DNA of 29,980 bases from positions 1 through 29,980 of IMG/VR virus record IMGVR_UViG_3300030118_001018; one strand, written 5' to 3'. The DNA comes from a virus. How positions within the stretch are numbered: position 1 is the stretch's first letter; the number at the start of each line of letters is the position of its first letter. The notes below the pieces were generated by a model. That model was given only the letters and a program-made list of their open reading frames with translations, searched no databases and had not been told where the DNA came from. A program made the translations under genes and the position numbers. Positions 9,548 to 17,325 of the stretch are shown one piece after another.

Positions 9548-10573
9548 TTATGGGATTACAACTTTACATGCAGATTCAGCTCTTAGAACACCCATGCCTA
9601 ATGCTTGACGAGCAACCATTAAGTCAGCTTGGTGCTGTACTCTAAATTCTTCACCTGTCATTTGCAGTTGTGGAGATAGTAGTGATACAACTCCTACAGC
9701 TTCTTTGTTAAAGATAAGACCTTTGCACTTACTTAGGTTTTGTGCGTAATCAGAGTTATGATCACCAGCTACTAATGAATAGTTTGCCTGTGTAACGTGA
9801 TTAGACATCAAGATTGGAATACCAGCAACTTGCAAGGTACGACCATCAGCAATAGTTCCACTACCACCAAAGTCAGCGTTAATAGCTCTTGATGATTGTG
9901 TAATTAAGTAATAATCTTCTGGGCCAAATACAGCACACATATCTGTGATGCTTACGTCCTTAGATTCAAAACCAACTCTTGCATCAAAAATAGCGTTAAC
10001 AAGAGCATCACCTTTTGCTTGGCGAGTCGCACCAGAGGCTGTGTAATCTGTGCCAAGTGTTATGCCTTGACCAGTTCTACCGCTGTTAGATGATTTGTTT
10101 AAAGGCTCAGTAGCATTAGAAGCAGCAGCAAAAATCATTCTTGCAACACGCTTGTCATACTCAACGGCTAAAGCCCTTCCCAATTCAGTTGTATAAATTT
10201 GTCTAACGTCAAAGTAAGACATTAATTCATCAACTTCTAGGATCGCAACGTCTGCAACCATTAATGCGTCAAGATTAATGATACGCTCATTTAAATCTGA
10301 AGGATCGTTGCCGTCACCTGTAATGACAGTACCTGGTTGATGATAGGACGCACTTAGCTTTCCTGTAATTGGGAAGGCTACGGATTTGCCTCCTCTTATG
10401 TTTCTTTCTCTAGTTTTGCCTTTAAAAACGCAAGCTCTTTCAAAAGCATCGAGAACCTCGGCAGAGCCGAGTTTGAGCATCAAGGCTCTATCTGTATCAA
10501 GACCAGTAGCTCCAGCTTGCCAGGTGGCAGCAGAACCCTTAATCTGACCCAGACGGCTTAAAGTTACAGCCAT
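9548..10573 (-). CDS. Major capsid protein, gp10-like
   Basis: The 341-residue product compares well with T7 gp10A (345). Shared family features include LMLKLGSAEVLDAFERA (about residues 31-47), a GGKSVAFPITG strand (about 61-71), and INLDALMVADVAILEVDELM (about 99-118), followed by YFDVR and the long helix with ELGRALAVEYDKRVAR. This is the HK97-fold shell protein of T7-like heads. The gene uses more C- and G-ending codons than its neighbours, as expected for a highly expressed protein. A terminator follows it. Confidence 0.96.
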   Translation of the reverse strand: MAVTLSRLGQIKGSAATWQAGATGLDTDRALMLKLGSAEVLDAFERACVFKGKTRERNIRGGKSVAFPITGKLSASYHQPGTVITGDGNDPSDLNERIINLDALMVADVAILEVDELMSYFDVRQIYTTELGRALAVEYDKRVARMIFAAASNATEPLNKSSNSGRTGQGITLGTDYTASGATRQAKGDALVNAIFDARVGFESKDVSITDMCAVFGPEDYYLITQSSRAINADFGGSGTIADGRTLQVAGIPILMSNHVTQANYSLVAGDHNSDYAQNLSKCKGLIFNKEAVGVVSLLSPQLQMTGEEFRVQHQADLMVARQALGMGVLRAESACKVVIP

Positions 10574-10687
10574 GTGGATAAAAAATTAAATTTACAAAAT
10601 ACTTTTTAGTTCGCCTAATTCAATAACATCCACAGGTTGTCCACCTAAGCGGGCCTGGTGCTTGAAATGCTAACTGTTTTTAATATA
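10574..10687 (-). promoter_or_regulatory. Leader between scaffold and capsid genes
   Basis: This 114-base gap is unusually long for the late operon. On the minus strand it contains the partly repeated words GGTGGACAA and TGTGGATG, then a long AT-rich leader to the capsid ATG. A capsid-specific promoter is plausible, since T7 has its strongest class III promoter here. I cannot identify a promoter consensus. Confidence 0.3.
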
Positions 10688-11530
10688 CTAAAAAACGTCA
10701 GAATTGAGTAGTATTTTTGCAACTTTATCTCTATAAGCTTCATCAACATCATATAATCTTTGTCCTTTACTATTTGTTTTGTTCATTGCATCTAATACTT
10801 GCTGTTTACTTTCGTATTTATTTTCCGCTGGTACATTTCCACCCCCGTAGAGTTTTGGTTCTACAACTGATCCAGGAGACTTCATTTGTGACTGAAAATA
10901 TTTCAATGCCCATGTAGCAGCTTCTTTATTTGTATCTGCTATTTGGTTGTATTGATCTAATACATCTTTATCAACATTCTTTTCAGCCCATTGAGTAACT
11001 TCTTTAAACGCTTCATCCCCGCCAATAGCGTTTCTTACCTCTACTCCATCTTCAGGTGTTAAGGGAGCAACAGTTGCTTGCGATTGCTGTGCAGCATTAA
11101 CATAATTTTCTACCACTGCTTTAGGAACATTAAAAACTTCGGCTAAAGTATCAAAGTTTTCACTAATATCTTCACCGTTATCAGCTCTTTTCATAACGTC
11201 AGCCATATCTAATCCTTTTTCTGCTAAAGCTTCTACATATTCTTTTCCGTATAGTTCAGAAGCGGCTTCTGTTGTGTAGTTTTCATCAGGTTCTTTAGAC
11301 GGTGGTTCTACTTCTGTTTTTTCTTGTTGTTGCCCAACACGTTTTTCTAATTCTGTATAAGCTTTTGCTAAATCTTCCTGAGTATTGAATTTTCCTAAAA
11401 TTTTATTATTAGACTGTGCAGCTTCTTGTTCTTGCACAAATTCTTCTAATAAATTCTCTTGCCCTGGTGCGACAATACCTTCTAATTGTTCAGGTGTAGA
11501 AATTTGTGGGCTGTTTGGAGTTTCGGTCAT
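10688..11530 (-). CDS. Capsid assembly scaffolding protein, gp9-like
   Basis: This 280-residue, strongly acidic protein lies between portal and capsid, the fixed place of T7 gp9 (307 residues). It has the expected low-complexity, Glu/Gln-rich N-terminus, including LGKFNTQEDLAKAYTELEKR (about residues 45-64), a motif common in phage scaffolds. A helical middle and a basic C-terminal tail (Y-R-D-K-V-A-K-I-L) follow. Scaffolds of this class direct shell assembly and then leave the prohead. Confidence 0.92.
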   Translation of the reverse strand: MTETPNSPQISTPEQLEGIVAPGQENLLEEFVQEQEAAQSNNKILGKFNTQEDLAKAYTELEKRVGQQQEKTEVEPPSKEPDENYTTEAASELYGKEYVEALAEKGLDMADVMKRADNGEDISENFDTLAEVFNVPKAVVENYVNAAQQSQATVAPLTPEDGVEVRNAIGGDEAFKEVTQWAEKNVDKDVLDQYNQIADTNKEAATWALKYFQSQMKSPGSVVEPKLYGGGNVPAENKYESKQQVLDAMNKTNSKGQRLYDVDEAYRDKVAKILLNSDVF

Positions 11531-11532
11531 GG

Positions 11533-13152
11533 TTATTCAGTAGGTGTTTCTGTTGGAGCTTGCATTTCTTGCGTCATTTGTGCCGCATTAGCAAGTTTTT
11601 GTGGATCAGCCATGCCTGATTGCATAGCTTGTTGTGCAAGAGCTAGTTGTTGTTGCTGTTGCATCTCTTGCATCAACTCTTGCTCAGACTTAACTAATCC
11701 CACTATGTCAATACCCATTGAATAAGCTAAACGCTTAATTAATTCAGATGGTTTAACATAAGTTGCTAAAGATTCTGGGCCCATTGTTTGTCCAAGTGTT
11801 TGCACAAACCTGACTAACTGTTCTAAGTCATTACCTCTACCTACGGCTGATAAACCAACAGTTATTACTGGCTGTACTAAATCAGATGGTAATTTTGGCA
11901 CTTTGCCTTCTCTAGTTAAAATATCTAGCTTACGAGCAACGTATGGTATTTGAAATTCTGTACTTAAAATTGAATAAATAGAGCCTAAACTATTTTCTAT
12001 TTGCAATGCTTGAAGCCTTACTTCTTCTGCTGTAACTCTTTCTGCATCTCTCATGTCAGCTAACATAAAAGCTTGAGATAACCGCATTTCTATTTGCTGT
12101 TTGGCTTGCATTGCAACTGACATGTCCTGACTTTTTTGCACTTGCAACGCTAAAACGTCATTTGGATCTCCAGTTACAAAAGATCCGTTAGCTGCTCTTG
12201 CTAAATCTGCTGCCTTTGTAACTCCTGACGGTTTTGTAAGAAATAAAACTTTAGATGACGCTAATGCACCTTCTGCTATTGCCTGACATAATGCTTCAAC
12301 TGTTTGTAAATCTGCTAAAGCTGCACTCTCAACATAAGACACACCGTATGCCTGTCCATCTACTCTGGTCATGCGTAATGGCAGCCAGGGTGATCTATCT
12401 TTTGGTGCTTTGCCTTCTGTTCCTGGTACAATTTTATTTTTTACTTCTTGATGCCAATAAACTTGACCATCTCTCCACTCTATATGCGTATATAACCGAC
12501 ATTTCTTTTCACTATCTGGCTGATTGTTATAGTCATCTTCTTCTACACCCGCTAATTCTTCATCTTCTTCCATTAACATATCTTTGATAACAGCAGGCAA
12601 AACTTCATAAGCAAGTTCTTCACAAATAACAGATTCCATAGGATTACCCATCGGATCTCTTGTTATTACAAATCTATTTAAATGAAATACACGCAAACCT
12701 TCACTTGCTACATAAAGCATTGCATTACCACTAACAATTAAATGCAATAAGGCTTCATGGAAAACAACTCTGTCATTACTAGCTTCTATTTCCCTTAATA
12801 CCATTCTTTCTATTCTGCTTAATGCTTCTTCTGTAGCAGATTTTTCATCAGGCCCAACACCTTGTTTTGCTAACTCTCCTTCATCTAGTGAAAACCTAAA
12901 CATCTGTTGAGTTGGAGGTAACAAAGCAAGCAGCATACGACTTGCAAGGTTAAGAACACCTCTTGGCCCAATACCGTTCCAGGGAACAGGATAATTTTCT
13001 TTAGAATTATATGTAGGTTCTGCTGACTCAGGTATTAAATATGGCATTGTTAACCTGGCACAAGTCCTAGCACGATCAAGATGATAATTTCTATCTTGTT
13101 CATGTGTTCTATAGAACTTTTCAGCCATTGCAGCAGATTTAGAGTAAACCAT
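11533..13152 (-). CDS. Portal (head-tail connector) protein, gp8-like
   Basis: The product is 539 residues; T7 gp8 is 536. Typical features are the N-terminal helix with RARTCARLTMPYLIPE (about residues 27-42) and a segment with GPRGVLNLASRMLLALLPP (about 62-80). R-D-A-E-R-V-T-A-E-E-V-R occurs around residues 366-377, and a Gln-rich C-terminus follows (about 490-515). Twelve copies form the ring at the packaging vertex. The start is 3 bases from the preceding gene, within the late operon. Confidence 0.95.
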   Translation of the reverse strand: MVYSKSAAMAEKFYRTHEQDRNYHLDRARTCARLTMPYLIPESAEPTYNSKENYPVPWNGIGPRGVLNLASRMLLALLPPTQQMFRFSLDEGELAKQGVGPDEKSATEEALSRIERMVLREIEASNDRVVFHEALLHLIVSGNAMLYVASEGLRVFHLNRFVITRDPMGNPMESVICEELAYEVLPAVIKDMLMEEDEELAGVEEDDYNNQPDSEKKCRLYTHIEWRDGQVYWHQEVKNKIVPGTEGKAPKDRSPWLPLRMTRVDGQAYGVSYVESAALADLQTVEALCQAIAEGALASSKVLFLTKPSGVTKAADLARAANGSFVTGDPNDVLALQVQKSQDMSVAMQAKQQIEMRLSQAFMLADMRDAERVTAEEVRLQALQIENSLGSIYSILSTEFQIPYVARKLDILTREGKVPKLPSDLVQPVITVGLSAVGRGNDLEQLVRFVQTLGQTMGPESLATYVKPSELIKRLAYSMGIDIVGLVKSEQELMQEMQQQQQLALAQQAMQSGMADPQKLANAAQMTQEMQAPTETPTE

Positions 13153-13154
13153 AA

Positions 13155-13658
13155 TTAGACAGAAATGTTTGCACCAGAACCAGCGTCAGACTGACTGCCA
13201 GAACCAATTTTTAATGATGTGCGTGTAGTTTTAGCACCTCGCCTTGTTTTGTTTCTTGTATCAACTTGAGCTGTTTGTGCTCTTCTTGGATCTTCAGATA
13301 ATATTTTTAAAGAACCAGTAACAGCCTGTCCTCTAGCTCTTATACCTCCTAATATTTGCTCTTGCTCTGCTCTTAAACTTGCAGCTTGTGATTTTTGCCC
13401 TTCAATTATTTGTGCCTGCTCTGCCTGCATTGCCTGCAAGCTTGCCTGTTGTTGTGCAGCAGTAGCTTCTCTTTGTATTTTTAACCTCTCCAATTCAGCT
13501 CTTTTTTGTGCTGCTCTTCGATCTGCTTCTGCCTGTGCTCTAGCTGCTGCTTTATCAACTTGATGTTGTTTTTCTCTTTCTACAGCTTTAACTCCTTCAT
13601 TTACTGCAAAACCGCCTGCAACTACTTTTGCTATTGGTACTACTGCTGGTGCACACAT
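13155..13658 (-). CDS. Small virion-region protein with MC start and GSG-type C-terminus (1 of 3)
   Basis: This 167-residue protein begins MCAPAVVP and has a weakly hydrophobic N-terminal stretch. A long Ala/Gln/Arg-rich coiled-coil body (about residues 28-110) follows, and the end is SLKIGSGSQ...GSGANISV. Its two upstream neighbours also start with MC and end with L-K/R-I, then G-S/A-G-x-N-I/L. It looks like one of three related proteins. The position just before portal suggests a virion or head-assembly role, but I recognise no function. Confidence 0.75.
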   Translation of the reverse strand: MCAPAVVPIAKVVAGGFAVNEGVKAVEREKQHQVDKAAARAQAEADRRAAQKRAELERLKIQREATAAQQQASLQAMQAEQAQIIEGQKSQAASLRAEQEQILGGIRARGQAVTGSLKILSEDPRRAQTAQVDTRNKTRRGAKTTRTSLKIGSGSQSDAGSGANISV

Positions 13659-13660
13659 AA

Positions 13661-14056
13661 TTAAACTCCTATGTTAAGGCCAGCACCTTCACTAGCTGCC
13701 ATTAATGATCTATTAATTTTTAAAGTTTTTGTAGGCTTATTTTTTTTAGGTTTTGCAGCAGTAGTTTGTGCATTTGTTGGAACTTCTGCTTGTTGTGTAG
13801 TTGTTGCATAAGTAGAAGCTTGTTGCGCTGCGGCTGCGGCTGCGGCTGCGGCTTGTTCATTCCCAAGTTGTTCTTGGAGTTGTGCTGTTTGAGCATTAGC
13901 AGCATCAATTTGACTTTGTAATTGTGTCTGAAAAGTTTGCTGCTGTGTAGCCATTTGCTCTTTAAAAGCATCTAAAGAAGCTTGGTTTGCTGCAATTTCT
14001 TCATCACTTGGCCCTTTATAGACAATATCTGGGGCTTGCGGTGTACCAAAACACAT
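13661..14056 (-). CDS. Small virion-region protein with MC start (2 of 3)
   Basis: The 131-residue product starts MCFGTPQAPD and has a Gln/Ala-rich coiled-coil core with a run of nine Ala (about residues 69-77). It ends KTLKINRSLMAASEGAGLNIGV (quoted here only as its ends: KTLKIN and GAGLNIGV). Start and end match the two neighbours, which makes a tandem-duplicated family likely. The Ala run is encoded by repeated GCN codons around 13829-13854. The function is unknown. It is encoded between the other two members with 2- and 10-base gaps. Confidence 0.75.
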   Translation of the reverse strand: MCFGTPQAPDIVYKGPSDEEIAANQASLDAFKEQMATQQQTFQTQLQSQIDAANAQTAQLQEQLGNEQAAAAAAAAAQQASTYATTTQQAEVPTNAQTTAAKPKKNKPTKTLKINRSLMAASEGAGLNIGV

Positions 14057-14066
14057 AATTTTACTC

Positions 14067-14465
14067 CTAAGTGTTGTAAGTGAGGTTTAAACCAGAGCCA
14101 GAACCTTGTTTTGTAGCTGTTTTTCTGCGTATTCGCAAACCACTTCTACCTTTTCCTTTAATTCCTCTGGCATCAGCACCTATTTTTGGTGGTTCTGCAC
14201 TTTTTTCTGGAGGTGGAGGCCCAGCTAAAGCCATTAATTGCCTTACCTGACGATCAACATTGTTAGCTGTTATCTGTTTTTGTGTGTTTAACGCTTGCAA
14301 AACATCTTGCTTTTCTCGTAATGAAGCTGTCAGTTGATTTTGTATCAACATAGTTTCATTATTCATTTGTGCTTGAATTGCTTCTTTTTGCAAATCAAAC
14401 TGCTTGTCATAAGCGTTATAGTCTGGTTTTGTGATTGTTCCTGGACTACCACCACCAAAACACAT
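14067..14465 (-). CDS. Small virion-region protein with MC start (3 of 3)
   Basis: This 132-residue protein begins MCFGGGSPGTITKPDYNAYD, then has a Gln-rich helical body (about residues 22-75), a Pro-rich linker (GPPPPEKSAEPP, about 82-93) and a basic C-terminus SGLRIRRK followed by GSGSGLNL. The MCFGGGSPG opening is one I associate with T7-like cyanophage genomes, where these proteins are annotated as hypothetical. It overlaps the 63-residue gene before it by one base. Confidence 0.75.
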   Translation of the reverse strand: MCFGGGSPGTITKPDYNAYDKQFDLQKEAIQAQMNNETMLIQNQLTASLREKQDVLQALNTQKQITANNVDRQVRQLMALAGPPPPEKSAEPPKIGADARGIKGKGRSGLRIRRKTATKQGSGSGLNLTYNT

Positions 14466-14656
14466 TAGATAACCTCCAAATTTAAAGGATTTTGTTCTTG
14501 AACTTCATGTTGAGCTATCAAATACCTAACAACAGATGCTTGACCAGCTCTAAACCACACCTCTTTGTCACTCAGATCAAGGCTTGGTGACTTATCTGGA
14601 AACTTTTCTGCTAAAACAGCAAGTAATTTCTTATCAATAGTTGGAAAATAAGACAT
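14465..14656 (-). CDS. Conserved small phage protein, function unknown
   Basis: The 63-residue product contains LDLSDKEVWFRAGQASVVRY (about residues 26-45). This segment looks like the conserved core of small proteins found near portal genes in marine podoviruses. It is the first gene of the portal operon on the minus strand and starts at the divergence point facing the small terminase. It is coupled to the next gene by a one-base overlap. No catalytic motif is visible. Confidence 0.7.
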   Translation of the reverse strand: MSYFPTIDKKLLAVLAEKFPDKSPSLDLSDKEVWFRAGQASVVRYLIAQHEVQEQNPLNLEVI

Positions 14657-14751
14657 TACAGAGGTGTAATACTCTTTAGATTACCCTTTTTACATGAAAT
14701 ATGTAACCTTTTGGCATAATATAAATAATATATTGCATATATGTAAACAAA
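14657..14751. promoter_or_regulatory. Divergent promoter region with TTACAT-N5-ATGTAA repeat
   Basis: This very AT-rich gap separates the minus-strand portal operon from the plus-strand small terminase gene. An inverted repeat TTACAT-GAAAT-ATGTAA lies at 14690-14706. A CATAAT box at 14715-14720 could be the -10 of a plus-strand promoter, with TTTACA at 14689 as a widely spaced -35. A near-identical 17-base repeat lies upstream of the ssDNA-binding protein gene (25163-25179). Confidence 0.45.
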
Positions 14752-14991
14752 ATGGCTGAATTATCAGAACTTTACGCAGAAATGCACGAATTAGTAGCAG
14801 AACAAGTGTTAGAAGATTTAAGAGATGGAGATCGTAAAGCAAGACAAGAAGCAATGCAGCTTTTAAAACAAAATAATGTAACTGCTACAGCAGCAGAAGG
14901 CAGTACATTAAAAAAATTAAAAAATAAATTAGATTTTTCTAGCCTTGCAGATAAAGTTGTACCTCTTACTGCCCCACCGTCAGCCTCTTGA
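14752..14991 (+). CDS. terS: Small terminase subunit, gp18-like, on the opposite strand
   Basis: This 79-residue protein has the pattern of T7-like small terminase (DNA maturase A): a first helix with LYAEMHELVAEQVLEDLRDG (about residues 7-26), then ARQEAMQLLKQNNV (about 30-43), then a short C-terminal part ending in LDFSSLADKVV. Small terminases of this group recognise the concatemer and regulate the large subunit. The gene is the only plus-strand gene inside the late block. Its last 26 bases overlap the 3' end of the large terminase gene on the other strand. The assignment is from pattern and context. Confidence 0.75.
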   Translation: MAELSELYAEMHELVAEQVLEDLRDGDRKARQEAMQLLKQNNVTATAAEGSTLKKLKNKLDFSSLADKVVPLTAPPSAS

Positions 14992-16732
14992 CACCGCCAT
15001 AAGATTTACCTGTAATAGGTTTTCTAGTCCAACCCATACATATTGCGTCAATAGATCCTACTGTTTCATCCATCCAGGCATCTAATTCTGCTTCTGCTAA
15101 TTCATCAGTTCTAGCTTTTTGTGCCAAAATTTGATCTTGTGCAGCAGATTCGACAAAAAATCCACAAGCAATAGCTAAAGCATCTAATCTATCGTCAAAA
15201 CTTAAGCATCCTCTTTCTGCGGTAAGCCGACTAGCTTGAAAAAATAAACTCCTGGAGTAACCATGCTCAGGATCATCGTCATGTAACCTGTAATCATTTC
15301 TTATAACTTTACTTGTAACAACTAATCTATGCTGTTGTATCAATGGGCCTAATACATCACAAAGTCTATGCTCTTTTCTAATGTTATGCCTAACCTCTTC
15401 AATAGTTACAGGATGAGTTCTTAATAAATGCGGTTTAAGCAATGCAGAAAACATGCCATCACCCATATTAGATTCAGCAATTACATAATTTACATCCCAT
15501 TTATGTGCGACATCAGCTAAAAATTTTAAAACTTCATCTGCATAACCAAGAGTAGAGCCGCCTGACTCTAAAAGAAACATATTACCGTTTAATTCAGCGA
15601 CAACAGCCCAAGCTAATTCATCCTGGCCTCGGCCTGCTGGATCTATTGCTAACACACATCTCCATTGTTCTTGTTTCGATACCCAGCCATTTTGAAATAT
15701 AGGCTTATGATAAAACCTGTCAGAACCCATACCAACACAAACTAAATCCTGTAATCGTTGATCAGGTTGATTAGACCAAACCACAGTTTCAGGTAAAGCC
15801 GTACCATCTATATCCATAACCATAAGATCACCAAGACGTATTGGAAATCTATCAAGGTTAGCTAGTCTGGTATTAAGCATGAACTGCAATTCAAAAGAAG
15901 CCTTAGTCATAGAGGCTTTTCTCTGGAGAATATCTTCATGACCAAAACGTTCTGGATCTGTAGGCTCATGCACGAGGCTGGGGTTAGAGATGACCTCCTC
16001 CTGGATCGTAGGATCGAGGTTGCCCTCGTAGCAATCCAACTCCTTCGGATACAACGCAGGCCAGTAACGAGCAGAATAATTCCTTTCTCTCACAAGACGT
16101 AAATATATACTTGTTTCTGTATGAGGTGTACCAAGATATAAAATCTTACGAGGTAATAATTGTCCTTCTTCAGGTTTAATTATTGACTGTATTTCTTCAA
16201 CAGCATGTGCAACTCTTTCCTGTTTTAATTGTGTTATGACATTAGCTAAAGTTTCAACGTCATCTAATATTGCACAAGTACAACGCTGACCAGTGGTTTG
16301 CCCCATAATACCCATTGATCTAACAGAAGGAGACTGTTCTTTAGATCCTGGAGCGACATCAAAAGCAACATTACTAAATCTATCGGTATTACCTGGCATG
16401 AGACAATTGAGAATATCTATTTCACCAATACATCTCAACATAAAAGCAGAAAAGTCAGTAGCTTTTACAGCAGTAGCTGAGACAACAAGAATTTTTTCAT
16501 TCGGATCAACTCTTAATCGCCATAACGCATAAAAAGACGCAAGAATTGACTTACCTAACCCACGAAATGCAACAGTTAGGCTTTTATCAGGCCCATTTTG
16601 CATCCATTCACAAACTTTTAACTGTTGACGAGTAGGTGTATTAGCTAATCCTAATTCCCTTAATAGATAACAAGTGAAATTAGGAAAGCTATCTCTTAAA
16701 ACTTTAGGAAGTGGCTCCCATAGTTCTTGCAT
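14966..16732 (-). CDS. terL: Large terminase subunit, gp19-like
   Basis: The 588-residue product matches T7 gp19 (586). It has Walker A FRGLGKS (residues 56-62, K61) and Walker B AILDDVE (154-160). An RNase H-fold nuclease domain follows, with AIDPAGRGQDE (362-372, D364), IAESNMGDG (418-426, E420) and DDRLDAL (513-519, D517). It packages and cuts the genome concatemer. Residues about 224-256 (bases 15966-16063) use G- and C-ending codons (GAG, CTC, ATC, GTC, CAG) quite unlike the rest of the gene, which suggests a recombined patch. The gene overlaps the preceding small gene's stop by one base. Confidence 0.97.
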   Translation of the reverse strand: MQELWEPLPKVLRDSFPNFTCYLLRELGLANTPTRQQLKVCEWMQNGPDKSLTVAFRGLGKSILASFYALWRLRVDPNEKILVVSATAVKATDFSAFMLRCIGEIDILNCLMPGNTDRFSNVAFDVAPGSKEQSPSVRSMGIMGQTTGQRCTCAILDDVETLANVITQLKQERVAHAVEEIQSIIKPEEGQLLPRKILYLGTPHTETSIYLRLVRERNYSARYWPALYPKELDCYEGNLDPTIQEEVISNPSLVHEPTDPERFGHEDILQRKASMTKASFELQFMLNTRLANLDRFPIRLGDLMVMDIDGTALPETVVWSNQPDQRLQDLVCVGMGSDRFYHKPIFQNGWVSKQEQWRCVLAIDPAGRGQDELAWAVVAELNGNMFLLESGGSTLGYADEVLKFLADVAHKWDVNYVIAESNMGDGMFSALLKPHLLRTHPVTIEEVRHNIRKEHRLCDVLGPLIQQHRLVVTSKVIRNDYRLHDDDPEHGYSRSLFFQASRLTAERGCLSFDDRLDALAIACGFFVESAAQDQILAQKARTDELAEAELDAWMDETVGSIDAICMGWTRKPITGKSYGGVKRLTVGQ

Positions 16733-16890
16733 TATTCACTTTTCTTTTCTTCTTTTTTCTTCTCTTCTACTACTGGTGCATCCTGTACATAATAATTAGC
16801 AGGCTTTTTTGCTTTAAGGGTAGTATCCTTAACAACGCATGCTCCTTCTAAACCAAGATCAAGACGTTGATTGTTTGTTAAATAAGGCAT
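16732..16890 (-). CDS. Small Lys/Glu-tailed protein before terminase
   Basis: The 52-residue product is MPYLTNNQRLDLGLEGACVV followed by a Lys-rich linker and a C-terminal run of alternating Lys and Glu (about residues 41-52). A longer frame starts at 16932, but that start lies inside the terminator hairpin stem. The ATG at 16890, just after the terminator, is the better choice. The gene is coupled to the large terminase by a one-base overlap. The function is unknown. Confidence 0.6.
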   Translation of the reverse strand: MPYLTNNQRLDLGLEGACVVKDTTLKAKKPANYYVQDAPVVEEKKKEEKKSE

Positions 16891-16905
16891 AATCTTTAAT
16901 AAATT

Positions 16906-16939
16906 AAATACAACAAAACCCCTTATAGGCAATAAGGGG
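16906..16939 (-). terminator. Intrinsic terminator between small-protein cluster and terminase
   Basis: CCCCTTAT (16919-16926) and ATAAGGGG (16932-16939) form a perfect 8-pair stem with a 5-base loop. On the minus strand it is followed by TTTTGTTGTATTT. This ends transcripts of the tiny basic genes before the terminase operon. Any promoter for the 52-residue gene and terminase would have to lie within or just after it. Confidence 0.75.
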
Positions 16940-16997
16940 CTTTGAAGAACCCCCGCTGACCACGACCAAGCAGCAAGCTACAAGGGTTATGTCAACA

Positions 16998-17147
16998 TTA
17001 CCGCTTTTTAGCGGTTTTTGCAGCTCTTTTAAAGTTTGCAGCAGTAGGTGCTCCCTTACTTCCAGGCTTTCTCATCTTTTCTCCAGAGCCAGCTTTAATC
17101 CTTTTTCTTTTTGCATGGATGTTTGCATAAAGTCCTCGTTTAGCCAT
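16998..17147 (-). CDS. Small basic protein, DUF6321-like
   Basis: The 49-residue product begins MAKRGLYANIHAKRKRIKAG and continues SGEKMRKPGSKGAP. I recognise this as a small family annotated as DUF6321 in marine phages and some bacteria; the number is from memory. It has 19 Lys/Arg residues, so nucleic-acid binding is plausible but unproven. It is the last of three tiny genes joined by stop-start overlaps of one base (TAATG). Too short for usual gene callers. Confidence 0.85.
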   Translation of the reverse strand: MAKRGLYANIHAKRKRIKAGSGEKMRKPGSKGAPTAANFKRAAKTAKKR

Positions 17148-17263
17148 TACTTTTTCTTCCTCTTAGAACGTAATTTTTTAAGGTCTGCACCTGTAATCTT
17201 GTCTTTAGGTGCTGCTGTAGCTGCAAGCTTTCTTTGCTTTGCCGAATATTTTGCTTTCGGCAT
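17147..17263 (-). CDS. Tiny basic protein, 38 residues
   Basis: The frame encodes MPKAKYSAKQRKLAA, a middle segment KDKITGADLKKLRSK, and a KRKKK end. TAATG overlaps join it to the gene before and the gene after. This continuous coupling in three frames supports it being translated. MPKAKYSAKQRKLAA-type openings are found next to DUF6321-type genes in marine phages, as far as I recall. The function is unknown; the charge suggests nucleic-acid binding. Confidence 0.75.
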   Translation of the reverse strand: MPKAKYSAKQRKLAATAAPKDKITGADLKKLRSKRKKK

Positions 17264-17325
17264 TACTTCTTACCTCCTTTTACTTTCTTTAAAGGCTTTA
17301 CTTTCTTTGGTTTTCCGTAGGCCAT
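17263..17325 (-). CDS. Very short basic peptide, 20 residues
   Basis: The complete product is MAYGKPKKVKPLKKVKGGKK. It is supported by the TAATG overlap with the following gene and by a GGAGG-like sequence inside its own 3' end that would serve that next gene. It may be a true micropeptide or a leader for translational coupling. There is no family match I can name. Confidence 0.55.
   Translation of the reverse strand: MAYGKPKKVKPLKKVKGGKK

Noticed and set aside
13829-13854. GGCTGC-type tandem repeat
   Set aside because: It encodes the poly-Ala run of the 131-residue protein. This is low complexity in coding DNA, not a separate element.
17001-17020. CCGCT/AGCGG hairpin with T run as a plus-strand terminator
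   Set aside because: It lies within the last codons of the DUF6321-like gene (Lys-Lys-Arg) and no plus-strand gene ends there. It is mentioned only in connection with the orphan element.
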